The notes: generated by a model not told the origin, from the sequence alone. Shown: positions 50,370-62,950, numbered from the stretch's first letter. The stretch: DNA of 64,000 nucleotides from Avibacterium sp. 21-586 (GCF_026226775.1 NZ_JAKKOD010000002.1:1-64000); one strand, 5' to 3'. Numbers and translations are program-made.

Positions 50370-52472
50370 ATGGCTCGTGTAACTCCTATTGAGCGCTATC
50401 GTAATATCGGTATTAGTGCTCACATTGATGCTGGTAAAACAACAACCACAGAGCGTATTCTATTCTATACAGGTGTTAGTCACAAAATTGGTGAGGTGCA
50501 TGATGGTGCAGCAACCATGGACTGGATGGAACAAGAACAAGAGCGTGGTATTACCATTACTTCTGCGGCAACAACGGCTTTCTGGTCGGGTATGTCACAG
50601 CAATATCCACAACACCGTATCAACGTTATTGATACTCCGGGACACGTTGACTTTACTATCGAAGTAGAACGTTCAATGCGTGTTCTTGATGGTGCGGTAA
50701 TGGTTTACTGTGCAGTAGGTGGGGTTCAACCTCAGTCTGAAACTGTATGGCGTCAAGCAAACAAATATAAAGTACCTCGTATCGCGTTCGTAAACAAAAT
50801 GGACCGTACTGGTGCAAACTTCCTACGCGTTGTTGAGCAAATCAAAACTCGCTTAGGTGGTAATGCTGTTCCTTTACAACTTCCAATTGGTGCAGAAGAA
50901 AACTTTAAAGGTGTTGTTGATCTTCTTAAAATGAAAGCAATCAACTGGAATGAAGCAGATCAAGGTATGACATTTACCTATGATGATATTCCAGAAGATA
51001 TGGTTGAATTATGTGAAGAATGGCACCAAAACCTTGTTGAAGCAGCAGCAGAAGCTTCAGAAGAGTTAATGGAAAAATACCTTGGTGGTGAAGATTTAAC
51101 TGAAGAAGAAATCAAAGGTGCGTTACGTCAACGTGCATTAGCGACTGAGATCATTCTTGTAACCTGTGGTTCAGCATTCAAAAACAAAGGTGTTCAAGCA
51201 ATGCTTGATGCGGTAATTGATTACTTACCAGCGCCAACAGACATCGCCTCAATCAAAGGGATTAATCCTGATGAAACTGAAGGTGAGCGTCACGCAGATG
51301 ATAATGAACCATTTGCAGCACTTGCATTTAAAATTGCAACTGACCCATTTGTAGGTAACCTAACCTTCTTCCGTGTATATTCTGGTGTGGTTGAGTCTGG
51401 TGCGACAGTATTAAACTCTGTAAAAGAAAAACGTGAGCGTTTTGGTCGTATCGTTCAAATGCACGCAAACAAACGTGAAGAAATTAAAGAAGTTCGTGCG
51501 GGCGACATCGCAGCTGCAATCGGCTTAAAAGATGTAGGTACAGGTGATACATTATGTGCTATCGATGCACCAATCATTCTTGAGCGTATGGAATTCCCTG
51601 AGCCAGTAATTTCTGTTGCGGTAGAACCAAAAACAAAAGCAGACCAAGAGAAAATGGGCTTAGCATTAGGCCGTCTTGCACAAGAAGACCCTTCATTCCG
51701 TGTTCACACTGATGAAGAATCAGGTGAAACTATTATCTCAGGTATGGGTGAATTACACTTAGATATCATTGTTGACCGTATGAAACGTGAGTTTAAAGTG
51801 GAAGCAAACATCGGTAAACCACAAGTATCTTACCGTGAAACTATCCGCACCAGAGTAAATGATGTTGAAGGTAAACACGCAAAACAATCTGGTGGTCGTG
51901 GTCAATACGGTCATGTTGTTATTGACTTGTATCCATTAGATCCTGAAGGTCCTGGTTATGAATTTGTCAATGAAATTAAAGGCGGTGTGATTCCTGGTGA
52001 ATACATTCCAGCAGTTGATAAAGGTATCCAAGAGCAACTTAAATCTGGTCCATTAGCTGGTTATCCTGTAGTAGATTTAGGTGTTCGTTTACACTTCGGT
52101 TCATACCATGATGTAGACTCTTCTGAATTAGCGTTTAAACTTGCTGCCTCTATCGCATTCAAAGCAGCATTTAACAAAGCTAATCCAGTATTATTAGAGC
52201 CTATTATGAAAGTGGAAGTGGAAACTCCACCTGAATATGTAGGTGATGTAATCGGCGATTTAAGCCGCCGTCGTGCAATGGTAAATGGCCAAGAAGCGGG
52301 TGAATTTGTTGTTAAGATCAATGCAGAAGTTCCACTTTCTGAAATGTTTGGTTATGCAACAGATCTTCGTTCACAAACTCAAGGTCGTGCATCATATTCA
52401 ATGGAACCATTGAAATATGCTGAAGCGCCAACCAGTGTTGCCGCAGCCGTTATTGAAGCTCGTAAAAAGTAA
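50370..52472 (+). CDS. fusA: Elongation factor G
   Basis: EF-G drives ribosomal translocation and, with RRF, ribosome recycling. The 700 residues have G1 '[10 protein letters not shown]', G3 'DTPGHVDF', G4 'NKMDR', domain IV with '[13 protein letters not shown]', and the C-terminal end '[14 protein letters not shown]'. Third gene of the str operon. Confidence 0.98.
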   Translation: MARVTPIERYRNIGISAHIDAGKTTTTERILFYTGVSHKIGEVHDGAATMDWMEQEQERGITITSAATTAFWSGMSQQYPQHRINVIDTPGHVDFTIEVERSMRVLDGAVMVYCAVGGVQPQSETVWRQANKYKVPRIAFVNKMDRTGANFLRVVEQIKTRLGGNAVPLQLPIGAEENFKGVVDLLKMKAINWNEADQGMTFTYDDIPEDMVELCEEWHQNLVEAAAEASEELMEKYLGGEDLTEEEIKGALRQRALATEIILVTCGSAFKNKGVQAMLDAVIDYLPAPTDIASIKGINPDETEGERHADDNEPFAALAFKIATDPFVGNLTFFRVYSGVVESGATVLNSVKEKRERFGRIVQMHANKREEIKEVRAGDIAAAIGLKDVGTGDTLCAIDAPIILERMEFPEPVISVAVEPKTKADQEKMGLALGRLAQEDPSFRVHTDEESGETIISGMGELHLDIIVDRMKREFKVEANIGKPQVSYRETIRTRVNDVEGKHAKQSGGRGQYGHVVIDLYPLDPEGPGYEFVNEIKGGVIPGEYIPAVDKGIQEQLKSGPLAGYPVVDLGVRLHFGSYHDVDSSELAFKLAASIAFKAAFNKANPVLLEPIMKVEVETPPEYVGDVIGDLSRRRAMVNGQEAGEFVVKINAEVPLSEMFGYATDLRSQTQGRASYSMEPLKYAEAPTSVAAAVIEARKK

Positions 52473-52535
52473 TTAAATATTAAGAAACCGTAGTGCAGTA
52501 ATGCACTACGTAATGTCACATAAAGGAAACATTAA

Positions 52536-53720
<1,185 letters not shown>

Positions 53721-53755
53721 TGATTGTAGCTAGGTAACACGAGAAAAGCTAAGAG

Positions 53756-53782
53756 AGGGCATCGAAAGATGCCCTTTTGTTT
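53756..53782 (+). terminator. Terminator after tufA
   Basis: The 8-base stem AGGGCATC/GATGCCCT with loop GAAA and a T-rich tail ends the str operon. It is the mirror of 9290-9316. Confidence 0.85.
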
Positions 53783-53861
53783 TCTTTACATTTATATCAT
53801 CATATTTAAAATATCTAATAAAAAATGACCGCACTTGATAAGCGTTAAAATATAAACATGT

Positions 53862-53886
53862 AAAAAATCCTGCAACAGCAGGATTT
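53862..53886 (-). terminator. Terminator after yggL, right arm
   Basis: Mirror of 9186-9210: stem AAATCCTGC/GCAGGATTT and T tract, read on the minus strand. Confidence 0.85.
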
Positions 53887-53908
53887 GAATTATAAAACTA
53901 TAGAAAGG

Positions 53909-54247
53909 TTATTTTGTTGGGTACTCCCACCAAATATCAAACAGTTCACTAATCTCAATTTGTTGTAATCCATTGCTTTCTAACCAGTTTTTCACTAGCT
54001 CACGGTGGCTTTCATTACATTTTCCAATTTCTTCTAAGCATACTAACCCTTCCCAGTGTAAATAACCGCTACCTTCATAAGCTAAGCCATTTGGACGAAT
54101 CACTTCATTGATAAAACGATCTACAACCTCATCAATTTTATCAATTGGGGTATTTTCTACGAATTGCCAGTTTACTAAAAAGCCTAATTCTTGGAATTCT
54201 GCAAGGTGCATTTTTTTGCGTTGTCTTCTATTACGTTGAATAGCCAT
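53909..54247 (-). CDS. yggL: YggL family protein, right-arm copy
   Basis: This encodes the same 112 residues as 8825-9163. It is convergent with tufA here, exactly as the left copy is convergent with tufB. It follows trmB by 29 bases. Confidence 0.9.
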   Translation of the reverse strand: MAIQRNRRQRKKMHLAEFQELGFLVNWQFVENTPIDKIDEVVDRFINEVIRPNGLAYEGSGYLHWEGLVCLEEIGKCNESHRELVKNWLESNGLQQIEISELFDIWWEYPTK

Positions 54248-54276
54248 AGTTTTCTCCTCGTATTTCTAGGCTGATA

Positions 54277-55029
54277 TTATTCAGTTTTAATAAAATATAA
54301 ATCCCATACGCCGTGTCCCAAACGATGGCCGCGCTGTTCAAACTTGGTTAATGGGCGGGTTTCAGGGCGTGGAATATAGTCCTTTGTGGCTGAAGTATTG
54401 CGCAACTGTGGATTGTTTTGCAACACGTCTAACATTTGTTCCGCATAGTTTTCCCAGTCTGTTGCCATATGAATAAAACCTGGGCTAGCGAGTTTTTGAC
54501 AGACAGTTTGCACAAAATGTGGCTGTACAATGCGGCGTTTATGATGTTTCGCTTTATGCCAAGGATCAGGGAAAAAGAGCTGTAAACCAGCAAGGCTACC
54601 ATCGGGAATGCAATCGCGTAAAATTTCTGTGGCATCGTGACAAATAACGCGTAAATTCTTTACCTTCTTTTCCACGGAATAAGCAATGCACGCACCCACG
54701 CCAGGTGTATGCACTTCAATACCTAGATAATTTTTATCTGGATTTTGCTCCGCCATTTCCACCAGAGATTTTCCCATTCCAAAGCCAATTTCTAAAATAA
54801 CGGGCTTATCGTTGCCGTAAATCTTTTTAAAATCAAAAGGTTCGGTTTGGTGAGCTAAGCCATAAATTGGCCAATACTCATTCATCATATTACGTTGAAA
54901 ATCACTTAGTCGCCCTGTACGCAATACGAAACTACGCACTTTACGTTTGTAGCGTCCATCTGCAGTGAATTCAGCAGTTTCAACGGTTTTTCGTTTCTGA
55001 TCCGCAAAGCTAATCTGTTCTTCTATCAT
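54277..55029 (-). CDS. trmB: tRNA (guanine-N7-)-methyltransferase, right-arm copy
   Basis: This encodes the same 250 residues as 8043-8795, with the SAM motif and '[13 protein letters not shown]' intact. TrmB is normally single copy, so two identical genes are a direct sign of the arm duplication. Confidence 0.95.
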   Translation of the reverse strand: MIEEQISFADQKRKTVETAEFTADGRYKRKVRSFVLRTGRLSDFQRNMMNEYWPIYGLAHQTEPFDFKKIYGNDKPVILEIGFGMGKSLVEMAEQNPDKNYLGIEVHTPGVGACIAYSVEKKVKNLRVICHDATEILRDCIPDGSLAGLQLFFPDPWHKAKHHKRRIVQPHFVQTVCQKLASPGFIHMATDWENYAEQMLDVLQNNPQLRNTSATKDYIPRPETRPLTKFEQRGHRLGHGVWDLYFIKTE

Positions 55030-55211
55030 TCAAAATCTTACTGTAAAAATATATCTTACTGTTAGTACAATGCAAAAATTTATATTAAGAGGGTATTTTA
55101 TGGGTTCGTTTCTTATCACGCAAGGGAAAAGGAAAAAGTAGGGATGTTTTCTGTATATTTTGTTCAATTTCACTCTATGATACACTTTCCTTTTTATTTT
55201 ATCTTAGATCT

Positions 55212-56326
55212 ATGTTACAAGCGCAATCCTCCCTTGACGATTTTTTCGCACACGCGATTCTTACTTGGTACGATCAATTTGGGCGCAAGCATTTGCCCTG
55301 GCAGAGAAACAAAACTCTTTATGGTGTTTGGCTGTCAGAGGTGATGTTGCAGCAAACCCAAGTTGCTACGGTGATTCCTTATTTTGAACGCTTTATGCAA
55401 ACTTTCCCAACTATCACTGCACTTGCCAACGCACCACTTGATGAAGTATTACATTTGTGGACCGGCTTAGGTTACTACGCTCGTGCAAGAAATTTGCATC
55501 AATCAGCACAACTCATTCGTGATCAATATCAGGGCAATTTTCCCACTGAATTTGAACAAGTACAGGCATTAAAAGGTATTGGACGAAGTACTGCGGGGGC
55601 GATCCTCTCTTCTTGCTTAAATGCCCCTTATCCCATTTTAGACGGCAATGTTAAACGCGTACTATCGCGCTATTTTACTGTTGAAGGTTGGACGAGTGAG
55701 AAAAAAGTAGAAAATCAGCTTTGGCAATTAAGTGCACAAGTGACACCAACAGAGCGTGTGGCAGATTTTAATCAAGCGATGATGGATATTGGTGCAATGG
55801 TGTGTACGCGCTCGAAACCGAAGTGCTCACTTTGTCCATTATCAACAAAGTGCGGTGCAAATTTACAGCAAAATTGGCAAGATTACCCTGCGAAGAAGCC
55901 CAAAAAAACTTGCCTGAGCGGCAGAGCTATTTCTTGATTTGGCAGCAGCAAGGCAAGGTAGCATTAGAACAGCGTGAAAATGCTGGCTTGTGGGGGCTGT
56001 ATTGTTTTCCACAATTTGACAGCAAGCCGGATTTATTGGCTTATTTAGCTCATCAAAACGTAGTTTTCTATCAAGAATGGCCGGCTTTTCGTCATACTTT
56101 TAGTCATTTTCATCTAATGATCTACCCTATTTATGTTCAACAGGAATATCGTGGAGAGGACGCGAATCGTTCTAATTGGAAAAAAGTGGATGAAAATTAC
56201 GGCAAGTATGAATCTTCTATACAAAGTGCGGTCAAATATTGGTATGATCCACGGAATCCTGATCAAATTGGGCTGGCAACGCCAGTCAAAAATCTTTTAT
56301 TACAGTTAGCAAAAGGAAAAGAATAA
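55212..56326 (+). pseudogene. mutY: mutY, right-arm copy with frameshift
   Basis: This matches the left mutY but a run of A is 7 instead of 8 bases (55902-55908). The frame breaks after about 230 codons and stops at 'TCLSGRAIS'. The catalytic domain and iron-sulfur ligands are kept; the C-terminal 8-oxoguanine-recognition domain is out of frame. A second change shortens a G run from 8 to 5, which removes one glycine of the family motif GLWGGLYCF. The break may be real decay, a slipped repeat, or a sequencing error. If expressed, the product would be a truncated glycosylase. Confidence 0.85.
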
Positions 56327-56601
56327 TGGCAAGAACGGTATTTTGTGCCTATTTAAAACAAGAGGCCGATGGGTTAGATTTTCAACTTTATCCAGGTGAG
56401 TTGGGCAAGCGTATTTTCGATAATATCAGCAAACAGGCTTGGGGTGAGTGGATGAAAAAACAAACAATGCTGGTCAATGAGAAAAAATTAAATATGATGA
56501 ATACCGAACACCGCCAATTATTAGAGCAAGAAATGGTGAATTTCTTATTTGAAGGCAAAGATGTTCATATTGAAGGCTATGTTCCACCAGAAGAAAAATA
56601 A
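56326..56601 (+). CDS. yggX: YggX-type Fe(II)-trafficking protein, right-arm copy
   Basis: This encodes the same 91 residues as the left copy. Its ATG overlaps the original mutY stop (TAATG). If the mutY frameshift is real, ribosomes would end about 400 bases earlier and this coupling would be lost, so this copy may be less translated. Confidence 0.94.
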   Translation: MARTVFCAYLKQEADGLDFQLYPGELGKRIFDNISKQAWGEWMKKQTMLVNEKKLNMMNTEHRQLLEQEMVNFLFEGKDVHIEGYVPPEEK

Positions 56602-57677
56602 TGATGAAAAAATATGTTATTGCATTAATTATTCCCTTTTTATTTGCCTGTGGAGGTTCGAGCCAGAAGCGTATCTATGATGATGAAGCGTTCAGCAAAG
56701 ATACACGCGGGCTAGATATTTTAACGGGGCAATTTTCCCATAATATCGATCAAATTTGGGGCGTAAACGAATTATTAGTAGCTAGCCGTAAAGACTATGT
56801 GAAATACACCGATAGTTTTTATACCCGTAGCCACGTCAGTTTTGATGAAGGAACGATCACTGTAGAAACTCTGCAAGATCTTAGCCGTCTTCATAATTCT
56901 ATTGTGCATACGTTATTAATGGGATCGGATGCGAATGGAATTGATTTATTTGCTTCCGGTGATGTACCCATAAGCTCTCGTCCATTTCTTGTGGGACAGG
57001 TAGTGGATAATTTAGGTCAACAAATCACTAATGAGTTTATCGCAGGTAATTTTGCTGATTATCTCCTGCAAAACAAATTGCAAACACGTCGCTTGAGTAA
57101 CGGCAGAATGGTACAGTTCGTAGTGATCCCAATGATTGCTAACCATGTTGCAGTGCGTGCGAAAAAATACCTACCAATGGTACGCCGCGCTGCTAGACGC
57201 TATAACCTTGATGAAAGCTTGATTTTAGGTATTATGCAAACGGAATCCAGTTTCAACCCTTATGCCATTAGCTATGCAAATGCGATTGGTTTAATGCAAG
57301 TGGTACCTCGTACTGCTGGGCGTGATGTATTTCAAATGAAAGGCCGTGGTGGTCAGCCATCAAAAAATTATTTATTTGATCCTGAAAAAAATATTGATAC
57401 AGGTGCCTCTTATTTATGGCTATTACAAAATAAATATTTAGATGGTATTAGTAATCCAACCTCTAAACGTTTTGCTATGATTTCTGCTTATAACAGTGGC
57501 GCAGGTGCTGTGTTGCGGGTATTCCACGAAGATAAAGATATGGCAATTGAACAAATCAACCGGTTATATCCTGAGCAAGTGTACCGCATTTTAACCACGG
57601 CACACCCATCTTCACAAGCAAGAAATTACTTAATTAAAGTGGATAAGGCACAAAAAAGCTATCGTGTTAGACGATAA
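56601..57677 (+). CDS. mltC: Membrane-bound lytic murein transglycosylase C, right-arm copy
   Basis: This encodes the same 358 residues as 5391-6467, with lipobox and SLT glutamate intact. The downstream ~155 bases up to tRNA-Phe hold a candidate tRNA promoter but no clear terminator hairpin for mltC. Confidence 0.94.
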   Translation: MMKKYVIALIIPFLFACGGSSQKRIYDDEAFSKDTRGLDILTGQFSHNIDQIWGVNELLVASRKDYVKYTDSFYTRSHVSFDEGTITVETLQDLSRLHNSIVHTLLMGSDANGIDLFASGDVPISSRPFLVGQVVDNLGQQITNEFIAGNFADYLLQNKLQTRRLSNGRMVQFVVIPMIANHVAVRAKKYLPMVRRAARRYNLDESLILGIMQTESSFNPYAISYANAIGLMQVVPRTAGRDVFQMKGRGGQPSKNYLFDPEKNIDTGASYLWLLQNKYLDGISNPTSKRFAMISAYNSGAGAVLRVFHEDKDMAIEQINRLYPEQVYRILTTAHPSSQARNYLIKVDKAQKSYRVRR

Positions 57678-57786
57678 AAATTAGAGGAGGCTTCATTTTT
57701 TTATGCGATTTTTGCCGTATTTCTATGCATTTCGCTTGTTAAATATTCAAACAAACAAAAAAAAGCAAAAAAGTTAAAATTAATGA

Positions 57787-57817
57787 TTGACTTAACGCGG
57801 TAAAAATCGTTTAATAC
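57787..57817 (+). promoter_or_regulatory. Candidate tRNA-Phe/Asn promoter, right arm
   Basis: Mirror of 5251-5281: TTGACT, 18-19 bases, TTAATAC, GC-containing discriminator, 17 bases before tRNA-Phe. Confidence 0.5.
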
Positions 57818-57833
57818 GCACCAATGATGAGTT

Positions 57834-57909
57834 GCCTCGATAGCTCAGTCGGTAGAGCAGGGGATTGAAAATCCCCGTGTCGGTGGTTCGATTCCGCCTC
57901 GAGGCACCA
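57834..57909 (+). tRNA. tRNA-Phe (GAA), right arm
   Basis: Identical to 5159-5234, with encoded CCA and anticodon GAA. Confidence 0.97.
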
Positions 57910-57913
57910 CTAT

Positions 57914-57989
57914 TCCTCCTTAGTTCAGTCGGTAGAACGGTGGACTGTTAATCCATATGTCGCTGGTTCAAGTCCAGCAGGAGGAGCCA
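57914..57989 (+). tRNA. tRNA-Asn (GTT), right arm
   Basis: Identical to 5079-5154, with encoded CCA and anticodon GTT. Confidence 0.96.
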
Positions 57990-57999
57990 AATTCTTAAT

Positions 58000-58027
58000 A
58001 GCCACTAATGGAAATTAGTGGCTTTTT
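58000..58027 (+). terminator. Terminator of the tRNA-Phe/Asn transcript, right arm
   Basis: Mirror of 5041-5068: 10-base stem AGCCACTAAT/ATTAGTGGCT with loop GGAA and a T run. Confidence 0.85.
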
Positions 58028-58142
58028 CATATCTAATTATTATCTCTTTTCTTACTAAAAAATTGATAAAATATGCACCGCACTTTATTTTTCACTCTCT
58101 GCTTTTCATCATCACATATTTGTGTAAAATTGAGATTTAAAA

Positions 58143-58219
58143 GAACGTGTAGCTTAGCAGGATAGAGCAGTCCCCTCCTAAGGGACAGGTCGGCGGTTCG
58201 ACTCCGCCCACGTTCGCCA
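58143..58219 (+). tRNA. tRNA-Arg (CCT), right arm
   Basis: Identical to 4849-4925. A possible -10 box (TGTAAAAT) lies about 15 bases upstream. Confidence 0.95.
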
Positions 58220-58371
58220 AATAATTTTTCACGTTATGATGAGATTTATCAATTCTAATATCAAAAGCAAAACATAATGAAACGTTATTTTTGCTATTTC
58301 TCTTCAATTATCAGGATGTATTTTGACTGCATACTCTAAGAAACACCTAAATGCATAGATAAAGCACAAAA

Positions 58372-58440
58372 AATGCTGAAGGTAACTAAGGAATAGAAAA
58401 AGGCATTGCAACCACTCTATTAGAGTCAAGTGAAAGATAA
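58372..58440 (+). pseudogene. Frameshifted CdiA remnant, right arm
   Basis: Mirror of 4628-4696, with the same internal TAA and the same one-base frame change into the GTG-started module. Because both arms share this damage, it predates the duplication. Confidence 0.5.
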
Positions 58441-59677
58441 AGGGAGCGAAACGGGTATAACAACCAGCTCAATCAATACCGCCAATATTACTATTCGTGA
58501 TCACGAAGCTCAACAAAAGATAAGCGGAAAAACAGTTGAGGAAAGTTTACAAGGGCTTACTAAAATCAATCTTCACCAAGGTGTTGAAAAAGCTGATATT
58601 GAAACTATTCGTTCAGATTTAGAGCGTGATTTAAATACTGCAACGGAGTTTGTCAATAATGTTAATGATCAAGGTGATGAAATCTACTATCAAATAGAGA
58701 AAAATGAGCAAAATATCTATTTAAAACATAAAAAAGACGAGAATTGTCAAAGTATTGAATGTATCAAGGTATCCGAAGTAAATGTTGATCAGCTCACAGT
58801 GCCAAAAACTAAAGAGGAAGCGGAGTTATTAGCTCGTCTTTATGCTCACGGCATAATGAATGAGTCTGATGAAGATAGAACAATAGGTGCAATTCAATAT
58901 GGCGGAAAGGAATACTTAAACAATGATTCTTTAATTGTAAGAAGAGAGTATTCTTCTCTACCGTCAGAACTGATTTATACCCTATTTGAGCGAGTAAGAG
59001 GAGGATTGGATATGCCAAGTATTTTTGGTGCATCAAATGCAAGTCGAGATCAAGCTAAAATCTGGGGATTATTAGATGAATATAATCGTCAGAATCCAAC
59101 GAATCGAGTAGACTTATCCCAAGTTAATCATAGCTTAGGTGCTTCAGGTACAAAAAATGCCATGAATTGGGCGAAGCATGAGGGGATGTCATTCAAAAAT
59201 ACAACATTAAATGCGTATGTTGTAGGAACATCGTATCCAATAACGAATAATACTCTGGCAGCCACTTTATCAGGTGGTTTATATGATAAAGGCTATACCG
59301 AAACAGCAGCTGGCTTATTCAGAGATGGAAGTGTGGAATATGCTTCTGCGCCGAGAGATATTGTGGCAACAGGAATTAATTTGCCATTTGTACCAGGGAA
59401 TTTAAGTATTGGTATAGGGAATACGAATACTACAGGAAATAATAGTACAGGGGTTCCACTTTGGGATATGCTAATGGGGCATCATACTGAGGCATATTAT
59501 CGGGATGAGGAGGCGGTACGGTTTTTGAATACAGATAAAGATGGTAAAGTACAAAAAGAGAAAGTAGAACAATTTAAAGAATATCAAAATACTATATGGG
59601 GAAAAATTGGCCCAAAAACAAAACATATTAATTTTAACAATGGTATTATTTTAAATAATCAGGAGGAGAAAAAATAA
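58430..59677 (+). CDS. Orphan CdiA-like module with lipase-like motif, right arm
   Basis: This encodes the same 415 residues as 3391-4638 from the same GTG. The toxin half therefore exists in two copies, each with its own lipoprotein gene. No promoter of note lies between tRNA-Arg and this ORF, so it may be silent storage DNA. Confidence 0.6.
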   Translation: MKDKGSETGITTSSINTANITIRDHEAQQKISGKTVEESLQGLTKINLHQGVEKADIETIRSDLERDLNTATEFVNNVNDQGDEIYYQIEKNEQNIYLKHKKDENCQSIECIKVSEVNVDQLTVPKTKEEAELLARLYAHGIMNESDEDRTIGAIQYGGKEYLNNDSLIVRREYSSLPSELIYTLFERVRGGLDMPSIFGASNASRDQAKIWGLLDEYNRQNPTNRVDLSQVNHSLGASGTKNAMNWAKHEGMSFKNTTLNAYVVGTSYPITNNTLAATLSGGLYDKGYTETAAGLFRDGSVEYASAPRDIVATGINLPFVPGNLSIGIGNTNTTGNNSTGVPLWDMLMGHHTEAYYRDEEAVRFLNTDKDGKVQKEKVEQFKEYQNTIWGKIGPKTKHINFNNGIILNNQEEKK

Positions 59678-60069
59678 TGAGAATAATTATATTATTACTC
59701 CCTTTATTATTATCTGGATGTTATCTTGCTAATGGTTCCCCTCCATCTTTTAGATACTGGCTACCTCCTAAAGAAATGAATGAAGAACAGGAAAAAAAAA
59801 TATGGGGTGATTGTGATAGAAAATCTTATAATATGTTAGATGAGACTCAAAGGGGGTTATTTAATAAAGGTGATACATCTTGGGAAAAGATATATAAAAA
59901 TACCAATGAATACAAAAAATATAAAGAGGTTATCTATTTAAATCAAAAATATCTTTTTCAGTGTCTTTATGATTCAGGACTTCGTTTTAGACCACCTTTA
60001 AGATGGTGTCTAGCTCAAGATGGAGATAATACTAAAACTTGTATAGAAAATATGAAGTATAGAAATTAA
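59677..60069 (+). CDS. Small lipoprotein, probable immunity protein, right arm
   Basis: This encodes the same 130 residues as 2999-3391, with lipobox 'LLSGC', TAATG coupling and AGGAGG ribosome site. Confidence 0.55.
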   Translation: MRIIILLLPLLLSGCYLANGSPPSFRYWLPPKEMNEEQEKKIWGDCDRKSYNMLDETQRGLFNKGDTSWEKIYKNTNEYKKYKEVIYLNQKYLFQCLYDSGLRFRPPLRWCLAQDGDNTKTCIENMKYRN

Positions 60070-60092
60070 CATTATAGGCATTATAGGTTCTG

Positions 60093-62405
60093 ATGTATCA
60101 GGCAAACAAAGCAGAAGGTAAAAACCGTTTTGAGACGGGAACACTTTCCTATTCTGATATTGAAAACCATGCAAATTATAGCGGAACTGCTTTTGGTGTT
60201 GGCGTACAAGCAGACATTAATGGCGGTTGGGACAGTCGTCAGGTAAGAGATAAGGACGACAATATTATCCTAAATGAAGATGGTTCGCGGGCAACTCGAG
60301 TCAATCAAGGTATCGGCTTTGGTTATGACAAAGACAGCCAATCTAGCTTAACAAAAAGTGGCATTAACACCACCAATCTTCATATTCGAGATGAACAAGC
60401 TCAGCAAGCGCTCACAGGAAAATCTGTTGCAGAAACACTGAAAGAAATCAAAACAGAGATTACTACAGAGAATGCCCAAGCGAATGCAGGGGTGCTTGAA
60501 AATAACTTTGATAAAGAGGCGTTAAGTAAAGAATTAGCGATTCAACAAGAGGTGACCAAAAACTTCGCCCCTGTTGCTGCACAAGGTGTCGCTTGGGCTT
60601 CAGAAAAATTAGGTGCGGTGCAAAATTATGAAATTTTATCTGCGCGAAAATCACAGGTTGAAGCCGCATTGTCAAGCACCACCACCCCAGAAGAGCGAGC
60701 AAAACTACAAAGCGAACTAGCTCAACTAACAAGCTATCTCAATGAAAACCAAACTCGCTACAATCTTTGGAAAGAAGGTGGCATTGGTAGAGCGGCATTG
60801 CACGCTGCGGTAGGGGGATTACTCACGGGCAATGTCAATGGTGCCGCTGCGGCTGGCACAACATCTCTTGCTGCCCCAGTCATTGAAAAATTAGGTGAAA
60901 CCGCAGAAGCTAAATTTGGCAAGGCAGGCAAAGCGTTTGTGGATGGCGCAGCAGGCTTAGCTATTGGTGCGGCAGTAGGCAATGGCAACGCGGGCGCAAT
61001 CACCGCAGCAGCCAATACAGATTGGAACAATCGCCAGTTGCATCCAGATGAAATGAAGTGGATAAAAGAGAATGCAAAACGTTTTGCTGAAGAACAAGGT
61101 ATTGATGAAAAAACAGCAGAAGAACGTCTAATTATTCAAGCGGCTCAAGAGGTAGATTACGCTTGGAAACAAATGATTAACACCCAAGATAAGGAAGCAT
61201 TACAGTTTTTACGTAGTGCAAGTGCTGCTAGCTATTCTAATAGCGTGCCACTACCTCTTGGTGAAGACCCCGCCTTTTTTATCAATGCGAATGGTGAAAA
61301 ACAAAAATTATTTAGTGCCATAAAAGATGAATATTATTCCACAGGGAAATATTCAGGTTTAGCCACACAATATGACAAAGCGAATAATCAGGTTTTAACC
61401 AACGCATTAATCCCTGAAATTCGGAATAACCTCATAGTAAAAAGTGGAAGCGATGTACTTGATGGGCTTTCTAGCTCAGGGCGAGCTTTGCTAAATCATC
61501 CACTCGACACAGGCAAGACACTGACACAAAATATAGCCTATAGTGCTTCGGAGTGTGTCAAATCACCATTTCGTTGTATAGGTGAAAAATGGTCAACACT
61601 GACTAGTGCCCCAAAAGATATCTTACGTACTCATTACAATCAGTCCGATGTGAATTATCTGTATGGTAAGGATATGTCGATAGAAACGACATTAATTCCA
61701 TTAGTTCGGGGTGGAAGTGTTTTGGCTGAATTTGCTCCTGTTGTGAAAGCTGGGAGTGCTGCGGTTAAAGGTGCAAGTATATTAGGTCAAAAAGCGACAG
61801 TGGCTGCTTTTGAAAAAATTACTCGGGGAGGAAGCTTAAGTTATGTAACAGGCAATGAGCTAGGAAATAATTATCGAACATTATCACTCGGTATAGTTGA
61901 AGGACCTAACGGAGGAAAACTCATAAATACTGGGATAAAAGATGCTGTCACAAATAGCACTATTTATCAAAGAATCTCTTCTAATGGAACGTTGTCTAAT
62001 CAATTTATGATGATTGATGATAATGGTTTGCAAATAAATGTATCAAAACCTTTAGTATTAAAAAATACATTAAGTCAAAAAACACCAATCCACCATATTT
62101 GTACAGACAAAAACTGTATATCAACAGCAAATGGAGGACCTTGGACGCCTGTATTTAAAGAGATATTTGATGGAGCAAATTTAAGTTTTAATGATGCAAT
62201 TAATAAAGTTAAGGTATTTGGACATCAAGGACCACATCCTAAGGAATACCATCAATATGTATATGATAAATTATCTAGAAGAACTATAGGTCTTTCTCCT
62301 AAAACCCAGGAGTATAGACAGGCAGTGGAATCTACGCTAGAGAAAATTGGTAAAGACGCACAAACACCAGGTACACAAGTGAATAAATGGCTAACCAAGG
62401 AGTAA
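60093..62405 (+). CDS. Orphan CdiA-like module with AHH-type nuclease domain, right arm
   Basis: This encodes the same 770 residues as 663-2975, including 'PIHHIC' and 'GHQGPHPKEYH'. In this arm the following immunity gene is frameshifted, so this toxin copy would rely on the left-arm immunity gene or on re-initiation at 62431. Confidence 0.75.
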   Translation: MYQANKAEGKNRFETGTLSYSDIENHANYSGTAFGVGVQADINGGWDSRQVRDKDDNIILNEDGSRATRVNQGIGFGYDKDSQSSLTKSGINTTNLHIRDEQAQQALTGKSVAETLKEIKTEITTENAQANAGVLENNFDKEALSKELAIQQEVTKNFAPVAAQGVAWASEKLGAVQNYEILSARKSQVEAALSSTTTPEERAKLQSELAQLTSYLNENQTRYNLWKEGGIGRAALHAAVGGLLTGNVNGAAAAGTTSLAAPVIEKLGETAEAKFGKAGKAFVDGAAGLAIGAAVGNGNAGAITAAANTDWNNRQLHPDEMKWIKENAKRFAEEQGIDEKTAEERLIIQAAQEVDYAWKQMINTQDKEALQFLRSASAASYSNSVPLPLGEDPAFFINANGEKQKLFSAIKDEYYSTGKYSGLATQYDKANNQVLTNALIPEIRNNLIVKSGSDVLDGLSSSGRALLNHPLDTGKTLTQNIAYSASECVKSPFRCIGEKWSTLTSAPKDILRTHYNQSDVNYLYGKDMSIETTLIPLVRGGSVLAEFAPVVKAGSAAVKGASILGQKATVAAFEKITRGGSLSYVTGNELGNNYRTLSLGIVEGPNGGKLINTGIKDAVTNSTIYQRISSNGTLSNQFMMIDDNGLQINVSKPLVLKNTLSQKTPIHHICTDKNCISTANGGPWTPVFKEIFDGANLSFNDAINKVKVFGHQGPHPKEYHQYVYDKLSRRTIGLSPKTQEYRQAVESTLEKIGKDAQTPGTQVNKWLTKE

Positions 62406-62408
62406 TTA

Positions 62409-62949
62409 ATGAAATATTATAGATTATTAGATGATATTGACTACCCAAACCGTTGGTATTTTAGGAGGTATTCATAGCATTGATAATTGGAAATTAATAA
62501 ATGCAGAGATTCATGAAACTAATCTGATAATACGATTAATTCAAGATGGAGAAGAACTTGATTATACAACTATGGTTCCATTTAACGTTCCTATTGTGAG
62601 TGAAGATTTTAAAGTTTTGATAGAGAATACTAATGGTCTATCTTTTATTCCTGTCAAAATAGAAAATAAAAAAACAATAAAAAAATATTTCGCCATGGTC
62701 ATTCATAATGAAATTGATTGTGTTGATGAAAATCGTTCAGAATTTACTAAGTTTGAGAAGGATGATCCTATAAGGCCAGACTTGGCTGGTGAATATGACA
62801 GTTTTTATAAACTGAAATTAGATTATTCAAAGATTAATAAGGCGTTATTTCGTTTAAGCAAGTTTTCTGTAGCGATTATTATTAGTGAAAGTATAAAAAA
62901 AGAGATCATAAAAAATGCTTTAACTGGTGCTGAGTTTAAAGAGGTTTAG
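62409..62949 (+). pseudogene. DUF1629-like immunity gene, right-arm copy with frameshift
   Basis: The normal ATG at 62409 is followed by a one-base insertion in a T run at 62459-62462 (4 T instead of 3). The frame then ends as WYFRRYS after 22 codons. An ATG at 62431 in another frame re-enters the correct frame after the insertion and would give 172 residues with a changed start (MILTTQTVGI...). Function may thus be partly kept. As in mutY, the change is in a homopolymer. Confidence 0.8.
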
Positions 62950-62950
62950 A

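Noticed and set aside
62431..62949. The 172-residue frame as a distinct gene
   Set aside because: It is the immunity gene entered from another frame after a one-base insertion. Its first residues have no counterpart in the left copy.
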